Of a stretch of 20,647 nucleotides of DNA, positions 11,354-20,475 are shown in pieces. A program made the translations under genes and the position numbers. Within the stretch, counting starts at the first letter, position 1; each line of letters begins with the position of its first letter. Location of the stretch: the NCBI GenBank assembly GCA_019648995.1, contig BLXT01001503.1:804577-825223 (forward strand), read 5' to 3'. Under the pieces are notes generated by a model. It ran no database searches, had not been told where the DNA came from, and saw only the letters and a program-made list of their open reading frames with translations. The DNA is from Plakobranchus ocellatus (lineage: Eukaryota > Mollusca > Gastropoda > Plakobranchidae).

Positions 11354-12140
11354 CGCACACAACAATAATAACTAAGGTTGAGATAGATTTGTATTTTGTA
11401 TCCCCTATATTGTTCCAAATAGTAAATATCAAACCCTCAAGACTATCCTATTTGAATGAGCTTTGAAGGAAAATACAAATACGGTTTCCCTCAAACACAA
11501 CCGCGACAAAAAAAGCAGAGAATGCAGAAGAAAAAACAATGCTCTGATTAAAACTGAAGACTTTGAAAGGATAGAAGACTGGGGTTGTTCACTGAGTCTC
11601 CTTCCTCTTTAAATGGCATTTCTAAGACAGGTTTCGAAGATCAGGAGCTCTCCATTTATTCGTGACTAGGAAAAAGGTCAGGAAATTAACAATAACATCG
11701 CTCAGCGTCTTATTTGCTGCCCAAGAAATCAAACATTCAAGAAACATTTCCCATTGACTGGTTCTCTAGGTAGATAGTTAGATAGATGAAAGATACATAG
11801 ATAAGATAGATAATAACACTTTTTTACGGCGACATATGACACATGATATGTGTCTTTGAAATTTCTTGCGCAGTTTTTTAAAAGCGTTTTATAATAGGAT
11901 CTCTGTTTCCATTGGCTTTTTGAAATAGTAAACCATTAGTTTTTTGCCCTCTATTTTTTCTGAAATTCTTAACATTCGTGTAGTAAATTATATTTCTGAT
12001 CCACTTTTTCAAGATCGATTGGGGAGTTTGTTATACAGCTGCTCTGTCACCTGCCACCAAAATATAAACAAGCAAATGAGCAACAGTAAAAAAGAACGCC
12101 ATTCAAATCTAAAACAAAACAATCCTTGCCACAACCATCA
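11354..12140. other. Intergenic stretch with a GATA-rich run
   Basis: No gene is recognised. A GATA/TAGA-rich run lies at about 11769-11812, made of imperfect tetranucleotide repeats. The rest is AT-rich unique-looking DNA up to the TTA target site of the Harbinger element. A 66-codon plus-strand frame (11944-12144) has no recognisable motif and is probably chance. Confidence 0.4.
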
Positions 12141-12143
12141 TTA

Positions 12144-12174
12144 GGGCGACCACACAGAGAATAATTTCCGAGGC
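12144..12174 (+). repeat. Left terminal inverted repeat of the Harbinger element
   Basis: 31 bp starting GGGCGACC, directly after TTA. One mismatch to the right end (position 27, G versus A in the matching orientation). Confidence 0.95.
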
Positions 12175-12269
12175 TGTTTGCTTCCGTACGCGTATGCGCG
12201 CTTCCCGGGGCCGTGAATTTCTATGAATCTCATTACTAAAGACCTTGTGACATACATAAAGGAAAGCGT

Positions 12270-12305
12270 GCTTCAGCGCGTATAAGTGAGGAGCGGCGCT
12301 GATGC
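12270..12305. repeat. Subterminal hairpin in the Harbinger element
   Basis: GCTTCAGCGC and GCGCTGATGC pair at 9 of 10 positions around a 16-nt spacer. It is GC-rich in an otherwise AT-rich element and lies about 100 bp inside the left end. Confidence 0.6.
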
Positions 12306-12628
12306 ATTTCATGGAATCAAAACTACATTCTTTCCAAAGCTGTTTGTGGCTTTGAGGTGTGGACAGAGATATATTATTACATTGCGATAGCTTCTAAATT
12401 AGTAGCGTTTTTTCCTTACTCTAAAAGGAACATACAAAACATTATAAACTTACAAAATTTGTTCTTTAAATGTTATTTATTTTTTTTCTCTACTTATAAT
12501 AACAGTATATTTAACTGCTCTTTTAGTATTTTAATGCTGTAAACTTTGAAAATTTATTTGCGTAACTACACATTAACACACGATTTCGTCATTTAAATAA
12601 ATACTGTATTCTTTGTGTCACTAGTTTC

Positions 12629-12655
12629 TATATATATATATATGTATATATATAT
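12629..12655. repeat. (TA)n microsatellite
   Basis: TA dinucleotide run interrupted once by TG, inside the Harbinger element just beyond the transposase fragment. It may mark the junction of the internal deletion that removed the rest of the transposase. Confidence 0.9.
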
Positions 12656-12670
12656 GTTTGTGTGTCTTAC

Positions 12671-12968
12671 CTTAATGTTACAACAAGCCGCTCCTCTGGA
12701 AGAATAGGCCGGTGCCAGTTGCACCAAGACTTCTCCAAACGGTGCTCAATCTTATTGAGAATGTATCCAAATGTTTCCAAATTCATCCTAGTATGTAAGC
12801 ATAAAACCTATCAGGGTAGGATTTCAGTTGTATGAGCAAATGATGGTATTCACCAAGAGCTGCCCGCTCTTTATTGATGTTATGGACTTTGCATCTACGT
12901 TTTGGCCATTTTAATTTAGAAAACACACTTTCCATTAGAAAATATTCATCATCAGATGACGAATCCAT
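12671..12968 (-). pseudogene. Harbinger (HARBI1-like) transposase, N-terminal fragment, frameshifted
   Basis: The first frame starts MDSSSDDEYF and contains VHNINKERAALGEYHHL and YPDRFYAY. This is the N-terminal region of HARBI1-like Harbinger transposases, where a conserved phrase of the type FxxYFRM follows. Here the frame runs into TGA at 12785-12783. The homologous continuation resumes in another frame at the ATG at 12786: MNLETFGYILNKIEHRLEKS, later RPILPEERLVVTLR, which matches the family's hinge (ISPEERLAxxLR, normally followed by YLATG). A net shift of two extra bases at about 12787-12795 explains the break. The frame then ends at a donor-like AG|GTAAGA at 12671/12670, and the DDE domain is missing. 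It is a relic and cannot make an active transposase. Confidence 0.85.
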
Positions 12969-13122
12969 TTCTAGAATGTTATCCCTAGCAGCTAGTAGCT
13001 AAGAGCCAACTGTTACTGTACTAAACACTTCTCTTTTAACAAGGGTAAAAGTAAAGGAAAGTATTCTCTATGTGGGGTCGAGAAGACACTTTCCAAAACT
13101 TATCAGCGCTGTTAAAAGTACG

Positions 13123-13153
13123 GCCTTGGAAATTATTCTCTGTGTGGTCGCCC
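13123..13153 (-). repeat. Right terminal inverted repeat of the Harbinger element
   Basis: Inverted copy of the left end, followed directly by TTA. This is the 5' end relative to the transposase fragment. Confidence 0.95.
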
Positions 13154-13156
13154 TTA

Positions 13157-14156
13157 CTCTCCTAAGTTTTCTCTAACGAACCCATATCTTTTTTTTTTCC
13201 GCATGCAAAATCATAAAACTTTAACTCAAGGACAAATCTTTTCGAAAATACAATGACATTAAGAATCACATTTAGAAAATAACTGTTGTTCCCGGCTGTT
13301 CAGTATGGCTAGAAAACATTCCAACGGATATTACTGAAAGTTTGTGGTCGGTTTGCGCGCTGCGAGTAAATTATATAATTTATTATTTTTTTTACCGGCA
13401 GACTAAAGATTAAAGTACGAGCTAATGAAATGGCATGAGCCCATTCAACCATAAAGTTATCATGTTAAGATGCAATTTTTGTTATAAATCTTATGTTATT
13501 ATGAAACTAAACACTGTCTGCTAATTCAACATCACTTGCGTGCGATAAATGTAGGGTATTACAAGTTAAACTTGTCCGTATGATTTGCAAATTAAAGTAA
13601 TATTTGTTTTCTTGATTAATAATTAATGAAAATCGTTCGTTTGTGTATGTGTGTGTGTGTGTGTGTGTTTGTTTTTTGTTTTTTGTTTTTTTGTTTTGTT
13701 TTTCAGTCCGGAAGTTTCCAATAGGAAGATTTTACTACTTTGATCGATATAGCGAAAAACATATTCACCCGCATCTAATACAACTGTGACCTTAGGCATA
13801 ACCCCGAAATGACAACAACAATCCACGGATTAGGCCTATGCCTGGAGCAGCATGGAAGGCTACCATTGGCATGATGAGATGTAGAATCTAGATCTTAGAT
13901 AGAACATCTTGATCTAAAGTTGTTGAAACTTTGTTACGAGACAAAACATAACTAAGGTGTAGATCATGGAACAAAATGCCCATATTTCACATCAGACCGA
14001 CAAGCTAGTGTAGATCACCAACGCTTTTTGAGTGACATTACTGACAATGAGCCTTCCTAAACCTCAATGTTAGATCTGGTCTGAAATCCACCCAAGGATC
14101 ATAGGCCTAATTATTTTAAACACTGACAGTGTTTAGGCCACTGCTCCAAATTAATC
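13157..14156 (+). other. SLC25A27: 5' flank and possible 5' UTR of the UCP4-like gene
   Basis: No other gene is recognised. A TG microsatellite followed by T-rich repeats (13641-13700) ends in TTTTTCAG, which looks like an acceptor, so a 5' UTR exon starting near 13706 is possible but unsupported. An in-frame TGA lies at 14124-14126 upstream of the start ATG. TAGATCT-like words recur at 13887-13915, 13960-14020 and 14071. No TATA box can be assigned. Confidence 0.35.
13641..13668. repeat. (TG)n microsatellite
   Basis: TG run of about 12 units, followed by imperfect TTTTTTG repeats to about 13701. Confidence 0.95.
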
Positions 14157-17100
14157 ATGCCAGCTACAAAGTCGAGTAATCAAGAATCCTTTGTCTTCAA
14201 ATACACACTTTCAGCCACAGCAGCTGTTGTTGCAGAAACAGGTAGGCCTGCAAAGAAAAAAATCGGCAAAATTTTATTTTTACACCCGTCTACCTTCAGC
14301 TACTGACGAAATTAAGAAATCTTCGACCAAATTGTAATGCAAATGGAGCAAGTTTAGTTAAATTTAAGAACAACTTTCTCTGAGATATGCTATTTCTGTC
14401 GATGGTGTCGATGCCAAAGAGGGGAAATTTGTCACTCTTAGTCTTATAAATTATACTGTCTCATTCACACTTCTCACGATACACTCCTCACACTAAATAT
14501 ATATATGCTTCTCAAACAGCCACAAAAAAATGCTCACACACACACCTCATTAACCATGATAAAAAAAACACTCAATGAAGTTTATAAATTCAACAAAAAT
14601 TACATTTCATGCCCATAAACAACACGTACACCTTTGTACAACAGATATCCTCACAATTTTTCACTTGCAACAGGAAAGACCTATATTTGTAAATACCACA
14701 TTAAAAAAAAAAATCAAGAAAAACACCAGTTCATTAAGAAATTTGAGAAACACATGTCTTTCCATGTATCTTGACTAATTAATTTAAACTCTCGCCAACC
14801 TCTCATATGCCTTTGATCCTTTGAAAATCATGGATTGCATAATTTGATTAATAAATTCTTAGATCATTTAGTACATTAAATTTGAAGATTACGCCTATTA
14901 AAAAAAAAAACTCTTTTTCAAGCAAATTTTATCAAATGTCAAAATATCCTGGCTTTATGTTATACCTTTTTTCTAAAAACTTTGTGTCAACTTTTTGTCC
15001 AATGTACTCAATGAATTTGATAAATTTGCTCTCTTACATGCGACTCAGGCTCCTTAATTGTTTAAAAATCTCAAAAAAAATTTGGCAAAAAATTTTCCTT
15101 GTCAAAAATCATCAGATGAACTGTAAACAAATTGTCCATAAGTTTTTACTATTAGACTTGAGATTTGCGGATTGATGACTCATAATTGTATTTATCTTTT
15201 TTGTAACAGAAATCACAGAAACTCTTATGTTTGTCTGTTTTTCGCATGCTCTTAAATTAAAAAAATTTTTAAAGGAAATGTGTTTTTTTAAATCTATTAC
15301 TGCAGTCACGTATCCATTAGATCTGACCAAAACTAGACTTCAAATTCAGGGAGAAATCGCTCATCATGCTCACAGCAGCATTACCTCATCTTCGTCATCA
15401 TCATCACCTCACCGAGGCATGGTTGCTACAGCTGCTGGAATAGGCAAGTTTGTCTTTGATATTTTTGATTTTACTTTTTTTCTTCCATTGTTTTTTTTAA
15501 ATTTTCCAATGGTATCATAAATTTAATGCACTCTCATCTTTGTCTACAGCGGAAAGAAAAAAAAAGTGAAAGTATTGTCTTTTTAAACCAATATAATATT
15601 AAAATTTTTTTTGTTTTTGTCTTTTTAAAATTTTATATTTGTAGATATGCTTTTCTAATAGTAATAAGTTTTTATATATTGAATTCCATGACAATATGAT
15701 TATGTCTTGCGAGCACTCAAATAAGTCTGAAGGAACAACATTTCTAAGATTTTAAACCATTGAGATAGCTTGAAATCTCAAACCTGTGTGCTTTGTAATA
15801 GAGGACACTGGGTCGGTTTTTATGTGAGTTTTACTAAGTGACAGTTTTTTAAATCTTTTAACTTTATTAAAAGACATGCAAAAAAAAATAATGAAGGAAA
15901 AAAATGGGATTCAGTTTCTTTTAATGAAATATCTAACCCATTGAGATTGGTCTCGAGACATATTGATGTTGAAGCAGTCTAGGACAATCTGTGCATCTAC
16001 ATCTCATAGGTATTAAGAATGCAGGGTCAGAGCAGTATAATGGTATGCTCCACATTTGTAAGTGAAGAAAGAAGATGTCTGCAAATTTTGTTGAAATTTA
16101 CCTCCAGATCTGAAGAAGAAGAGATTATTACACTTTTCTTTTTTCATATTGAGAACTTTGTTAAATTAATTTAAATAGTGGCACGAATCAAGTATACTCT
16201 TAGTATGCAAGTATTTTTCTTTTCCATTTGTAAGAATAAAGAACAAGGAAATGCAAACATAAAAGAGCATTTTCCTCAGAAATGTTATTTGCTATTCTCG
16301 TGCAAAATTAGAAATAATGACTCATGAATTGATTGCTTGTTTATATAAAACACTGAACGCTTTCTGTTGCAGTTAGAGAGGAAGGGTTTCTGAAGCTTTG
16401 GCAAGGTGTCACCCCAGCCTTGTACAGGCATGTAGGTGAGCACAGTGTGGTTTGTTTGTCGTGTGCCTATAGGCTGGCCACTTGAGGGTGAGCTCAGGTT
16501 ATTCAGCCCTCCTCAGCCTGCGGGGGCAGTGGAGATTTCAAACAGGACAGAAAGTCTCAGCAAATATCAGGGCTGGTTTGCTGACCACTGGTCAGCCAAA
16601 GTTCTCTCAGTGTTGGAGCTTTCAAAAGAAATGTAAAGATGACAAAAAAAAGTAAAATTTTTCAAAGGCTTTCATACTGTTGAAGTTCTGAATCTAGTTA
16701 AATGTTTGTGGCTGTGAGTGCATTGTGACGGAATTTGTATTAAATAATACTAAAGCTGTGTATTACTTGCCTTTTTTTTATTGTGTTTAATATGTTCAAG
16801 AAAGATGTAGTGCATCAGGGACATTTTTTCAGTCCACCTATATTTTAAAAAAAAAATGTTAATCCTGTAAAATTTAAAATTCTGTGATTTCAATTTAAAA
16901 AAAATAAATTTTAACATAACTTTTTTGTTTTATTAGCAGTCCAGATGGCAGCAGCTGTAAATACATTAGAGCTTTTTAGCTAATAAGGATGATTTGTGAA
17001 ATCTGTAGGATAAAATGAGGTTAAAAGTGTGGAAATAATTCATTTTTAATATTTATCTCTTCAGGGTATTATTTTTGGATACGTATATTTTTATGCTTTT

Positions 17101-18522
17101 GTATATATATCACTCAAAAATATGAAAACCATCTTATTCAGGAATTTTGTTTCCTTTCTCTTTCAGTATACACTGGTTGTCGGATGAGCATGTATGAGTT
17201 TCTGCGTGAAAAAGTGTTCAAGAAAAATAAGGATGGAACATTTTCCCTTTGGTAAGAGCACCATTGTTTTATGAATGCAGTGAAAATTGTTAGTTGTTTA
17301 GGAAAGAGTAAAATATTATACATGGCCAAAAGCAAATCATCGCACCGTTGATTTTACAAGCCGACCAGCTTTTTTGGCAGCATTTTAAAGTTTCATGTTT
17401 TGGGGATTTCAAAGGTCTTTTTATGTCTCAAAGAAAATAAAATTTAAAAAAAATATAAAAACATGAAAAGCTCTTTGTGACAAACATGTTTTCAGTAAAT
17501 ATTTATTTTAAAGAATTGAAATTGTAGTGGGGAGGAATTTTTTAACTTGGTAAAGGCGTCAGGAAAAAATCAACTAGATAGTTATTCTAAATTTTCTGGC
17601 TTTTTTTTTCCGTTAACAATTTTCAAGGGAAATGTTTTGTGACCAGATTTGTGCCGCTTTTAAAAAAATTTAAAAGAAAAGAACAGGAAGTGATCAAATA
17701 AATGAAAAGGCGATCAAATTAGCTTGGTTGAAATAAAATAGTTTTCATAGATAAACATGCACCTTCAAGATGCACACCATCAAATTTTTTTTTGCCTTTG
17801 AGATCAAGGCAACACAATCAAGGAAAATCTTTTTTCTGCAGCTGAAATTCCTTAAGAGATGTTGATATGAAACATTTTGACACGTGTAATTTTGCAGCAA
17901 AAGGAATGATTGAGGGAGGAAAGAAAAAAAAAAGCAAACGCTAGAAGATGTTAAGACTGGATTTATAATGGAAAGCTGTAAAAGATTGAGATGAAGCAGA
18001 GTCATATGGCCTGTACTTGCTCCAGGGCAGTATAATTTGAATGTTTAAAAACATCAACTCTAAGAGAGATTCAATTAGTTTCTCCTCTTTTTTTTTTTTT
18101 TTTAATTTGAAGTGTTTTTGTCCTAAAGGAAAGCTATACTGTCGGGAATGTTAGCTGGTGGCGCTGGTCAGTTCATTGCAAGTCCAACAGATTTGGTCAA
18201 GGTCAGACTGCAGATGGAAGGCAGGAGGAAATTGGAGGGCTTGCCAGTAAGGTGATGATGCACTGAAATGAAATGTAAATGTCTATATTATATAGTATGT
18301 GCAGGCCAAACTAGATCCAAGACTGTTTTTGGTTTTTTTTTTAAGGGAAAAAAGAATAAATCTCACAATGCCCTTCATATACTTTGCCTGTAAGCCTATG
18401 TATCAATTTTAAAAATTTAGGTCATTGTAGGGCTGATGTTCTGCAAAATTCTATTTTGAGTTTCTGTTGTGGATTGAAAGTTTATCACTCTCTCTGTCTA
18501 TCTTGCCTCTCTCTCATCCTTG

Positions 18523-18562
<40 letters not shown>

Positions 18563-19918
18563 CTCTATCTTATGTATATCTTGTTCTTCCTCTTACTCAA
18601 ACTCTTTCTCTCTCTCTTTCTCATCTGCAACAAAGATTGTGTCTCTCTGTTGGCTTCAAATAAAAAAAATGTACATCACTTAAAATATTCCACTCAAACT
18701 TTTTGGTTTTAAACTTTTGTCCCAGGGTGAGAAACACAGTTCATGCGTTCCAAGAGATAGTCACAGAGAGCGGACTGCGGGGTTTGTGGCGAGGCTGGAT
18801 CCCAAATGTTCAGAGGGCAGCTCTTGTAAACTTAGGGGGTGAGACTCACATCTAGATGGAGCTTTTTCAAATAAGTTATGCCTTGAGACGAGGTCCAAAT
18901 GAGTCGATCTTTGCATTTTGAATATTATTATTCTTTGATTAGCCTAAAACAGCAATCTGTGAGTTTTGCTGGAAACAGCTATGTTGATTTAGTGTTAAAG
19001 TGTATGCAGTTAAAAGTTATGAAAAGAGCTTTTGAAGAACCATAGAAGAATATTAAAATCTCTGCTTTTCTGTATCATTATATGTGACATTTGATTCACG
19101 GTCTGGTCTGGTTGTCATTAGCATAGTGGTTAGTCAGTCGGCCCTGAGATCTGCAGGGACCCTTCTGTCACGGGTTTGAGCCCCGCCATCGGGGCCCCGG
19201 CCTGATGGAGGGCCTTAAAGCCTGAGATCACCTTGTTGTGGACTGGCTATATACAAACAAATTAAACATTGTCTAGTCTCAAAGTATAACTTATAGATCT
19301 ATGGACATTTTTTGGTCTCTTACTGCTTTTTTTCATGTAGATAGTAAAAGTAAAGATTGGTAATTGGAAGGTTGAATTTGTCATGCTTGTTGGACTTTCT
19401 ATTTCAGGGCGATCAATCCTGAACCATTCATGAAGATATTGTTATTAAAGCAAGCTAGATGTTAAGAAGACTGCTTAGGATTTTAGGATTTTAATGAGAA
19501 AAAAATTGAAGCAGTTCGCTTTGCATGAAACCATGTGTTGGGAAATCATTGACAGAAAAATCCAGGACGAGACAATTGTAGTTTCTACAAGATTCGATGA
19601 ATCAAGAAGGACTTAGGAACTCTTCATTCTTCATGTTAATCTTAATTTGCTGCAGAATTATAGAATTTCATTACATACAAAGATATAATATATATAGGAT
19701 TACTTTAAAAAATTGAAAATGAATTTATGTCTCAAAGATATGAATTGTTACTATTGAAATGGTAATTTTTTTCAACACTTACAAATTTGTGTTAGTGGTT
19801 GTAGTAATGATTTATCCTTTTTATTTATTTCAGACTTGGCTACGTATGATACTGCAAAACACTTGATACTTTTAAAAACCAGCTTGAAGGATAACTATGT
19901 GACCCACACACTTGCCAG
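14157..19918 (+). CDS. SLC25A27: Mitochondrial carrier, uncoupling protein 4 (UCP4) type, 3' part outside window
   Basis: Coding exons: 14157-14241, 15306-15443, 16373-16435, 17167-17251, 18129-18251, 18726-18838 and 19834-19918, all in phase (692 nt, 230 residues; human UCP4 has 323). The start has A at -3 and an in-frame stop 33 nt upstream. Carrier repeat 1 has PLDLTKTR (32-39) and [10 protein letters not shown] (77-86); repeat 2 has PTDLVKVR (143-150), the UCP4-diagnostic [10 protein letters not shown] and [10 protein letters not shown] (180-189). It ends in the region of [12 protein letters not shown], matching the start of the fifth helix, so the third repeat lies beyond the right edge. 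SLC25A27 sits in the inner mitochondrial membrane, moves anions or lowers proton-motive force, and is enriched in neurons in vertebrates. The exact substrate is not shown by sequence. A His/Ser-rich loop with seven serines (56-62) replaces the matrix loop of vertebrate UCP4. Intron 2 needs a GC donor. UCP5/SLC25A14 is less likely because of the MEGRRKLEG motif. Confidence 0.94.
15444..15449 (+). promoter_or_regulatory. SLC25A27: Non-canonical GC splice donor of UCP4 intron 2
   Basis: The exon ends ATAG and the intron starts GCAAGT, the best consensus for a GC donor. Joining to the acceptor at 16371-16372 gives GGA ATA GTT AGA GAG, which fits the family (GI-V/I-xEEG). The nearest GT (GTTTGT at 15448) would give a TAG two codons later. 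Confidence 0.85.
16436..16630 (+). other. GC-richer island at the start of UCP4 intron 3
   Basis: About 195 bp after the exon 3 donor are much less AT-rich than the rest of the intron and contain a 66-codon open frame. The frame is not in phase with the exon and resembles nothing known. A near-perfect inverted repeat GCTGACCA-C-TGGTCAGC lies at 16580-16596. It could be a repeat fragment or a structured intronic element. Confidence 0.3.
18525..18559. repeat. (CT)n microsatellite in UCP4 intron 5
   Basis: About 17 perfect CT units inside a longer CT-rich tract (18487-18650), lying about 165 bp before the exon 6 acceptor. Frames across it give Ser-Leu repeats only. Confidence 0.96.
19107..19264 (+). 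mobile_element. tRNA-derived SINE (family B, copy 3), in UCP4 intron 6
   Basis: The head has TTAGCATAGTGGTTAG (A-box type, about 19118-19133) and the B box CGGGTTTGAGCCCCGCC (about 19171-19187). The body shares GAGATCTGCAGGGACCCTTC, GGCCTGATGGAGGGCC, CCTGAGATCACC and TTGTGGACTGGCTATATAC with the copy at 7251. The end is AT-rich (AAACAAATT). It is in the sense orientation within the host gene's intron. Confidence 0.87.
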
Positions 19919-20192
19919 GTACGTAAAACCTGAATGCTAGATTTTGTAAATTGTTAAGTTAAGCTATCACACAAAGGGGAGTATCAAGGTTTCTCTTATT
20001 AAGTTTGCTTTCTAATATATACATTTTTTTTCAAAAAGTCATGTAGTTGTGACCCACACAGTTGCCAGGTACGTGAAACCTGAATGCTAGATTTTGTAAA
20101 CTGTTGTTAAAGTTAAGCCAGCACACATAGGAGAGTATCGAGTTATTAAGTTTGCTTTCTAACATACATTTTTTTTCATAAAGTCGTGTAGT
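19899..20192 (+). repeat. Tandem duplication, 150-bp period, containing exon 7 end and donor
   Basis: Copy 1 (19899-20048) starts within exon 7 at GTGACCCACACACTTGCCAG and includes its GTACGT donor and 130 bp of intron. Copy 2 (20049-20192) repeats the same order: GTGACCCACACAGTTGCCAG, GTACGT, ACCTGAATGCTAGATTTTGT, TTAAGTTTGCTTTCTAA and the T-run. Differences are scattered substitutions and small indels, so the duplication is not brand-new. The second copy lies in intron 7 and retains the splice donor. Confidence 0.93.
20039..20068 (+). other. Potential 30-nt in-frame microexon made by the duplication
   Basis: A T-rich tract and CAAAAAG (AG at 20037-20038) precede 30 nt that end in CCAG|GTACGT. 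Exon 7 ends in phase 2 (GCC AG). Joining gives ten codons, SHVVVTHTVA, then AG for the next exon, so inclusion keeps the frame. The AAAG acceptor is weak, but this gene uses an AAAG acceptor for exon 5 (18127-18128). There is no evidence of use; it may be silent. Confidence 0.25.
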
Positions 20193-20475
20193 GTAATGAA
20201 GGAATAAATAACTGTGCAAGCTATTCTGGTGGATGTAAAAATGCATGTTAAGATGGGAAAGGAGGATTAAGCATATGAACCAAAAAAAAAACAAGCATTT
20301 GAAAATTATTATTTATAAATTATAAGCAGGATGTAATATAGCTTTTGACTCAAAATTGATAAACCCTGTATAAAGAAATGGTTTGATAATTTTTACCCAT
20401 TTTACAGCTCTGAACAAATTTAGGAGCTCTAAAGTATTGTCAGATGGGTGGGCAAAAAAAAAAATCATTCAAGTG
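20193..20475 (+). other. UCP4 intron 7 sequence, nothing else recognised
   Basis: AT-rich intronic DNA between the duplication and the 65-bp repeat. A TTTTACAG at 20400-20407 looks like an acceptor, but the sequence after it hits a stop in the required phase. Confidence 0.5.

Larger units (their letters stand above)
12144..13153 (-). mobile_element. Non-autonomous PIF/Harbinger DNA transposon, 1,010 bp, intact ends
   Basis: The element has 31-bp terminal inverted repeats at 12144-12174 and 13123-13153 that match at 30 of 31 positions and start GGGCGACCACACAGAG. They are flanked by a perfect 3-bp target duplication TTA (12141-12143 and 13154-13156), the hallmark of PIF/Harbinger. Inside, on the minus strand, is the N-terminal part of a Harbinger transposase (12968-12671) ending at a splice-donor-like GTAAGA. 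The DDE catalytic part and the second Harbinger protein (Myb/SANT type) are absent. 12175-12660 is AT-rich filler with a TA run (12629-12655). A GC-rich hairpin lies at 12270-12305. The near-identical ends suggest fairly recent movement, but the copy cannot move on its own. Confidence 0.92.

Noticed and set aside
11247..11432. Poly Ser-Leu frame on the minus strand
   Set aside because: Translation of the GA microsatellite.
12109..12312. 67-codon minus-strand frame across the left Harbinger end
   Set aside because: It runs across the inverted repeat and into flanking DNA and matches no Harbinger protein.
16436..16636. 66-codon plus-strand frame as read-through extension of UCP4 exon 3
   Set aside because: It is not in phase with the exon, which has a good GTGAGC donor that joins correctly to exon 4.
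18384..18712. Two long plus-strand frames rich in Ser and Leu
   Set aside because: Translations of the CT microsatellite within UCP4 intron 5.
20400..20430. UCP4 exon 8 starting after TTTTACAG
   Set aside because: In the phase set by exon 7 it reads SSEQI then a stop; the expected continuation (SLCAGLVA-type) is not present in the window.
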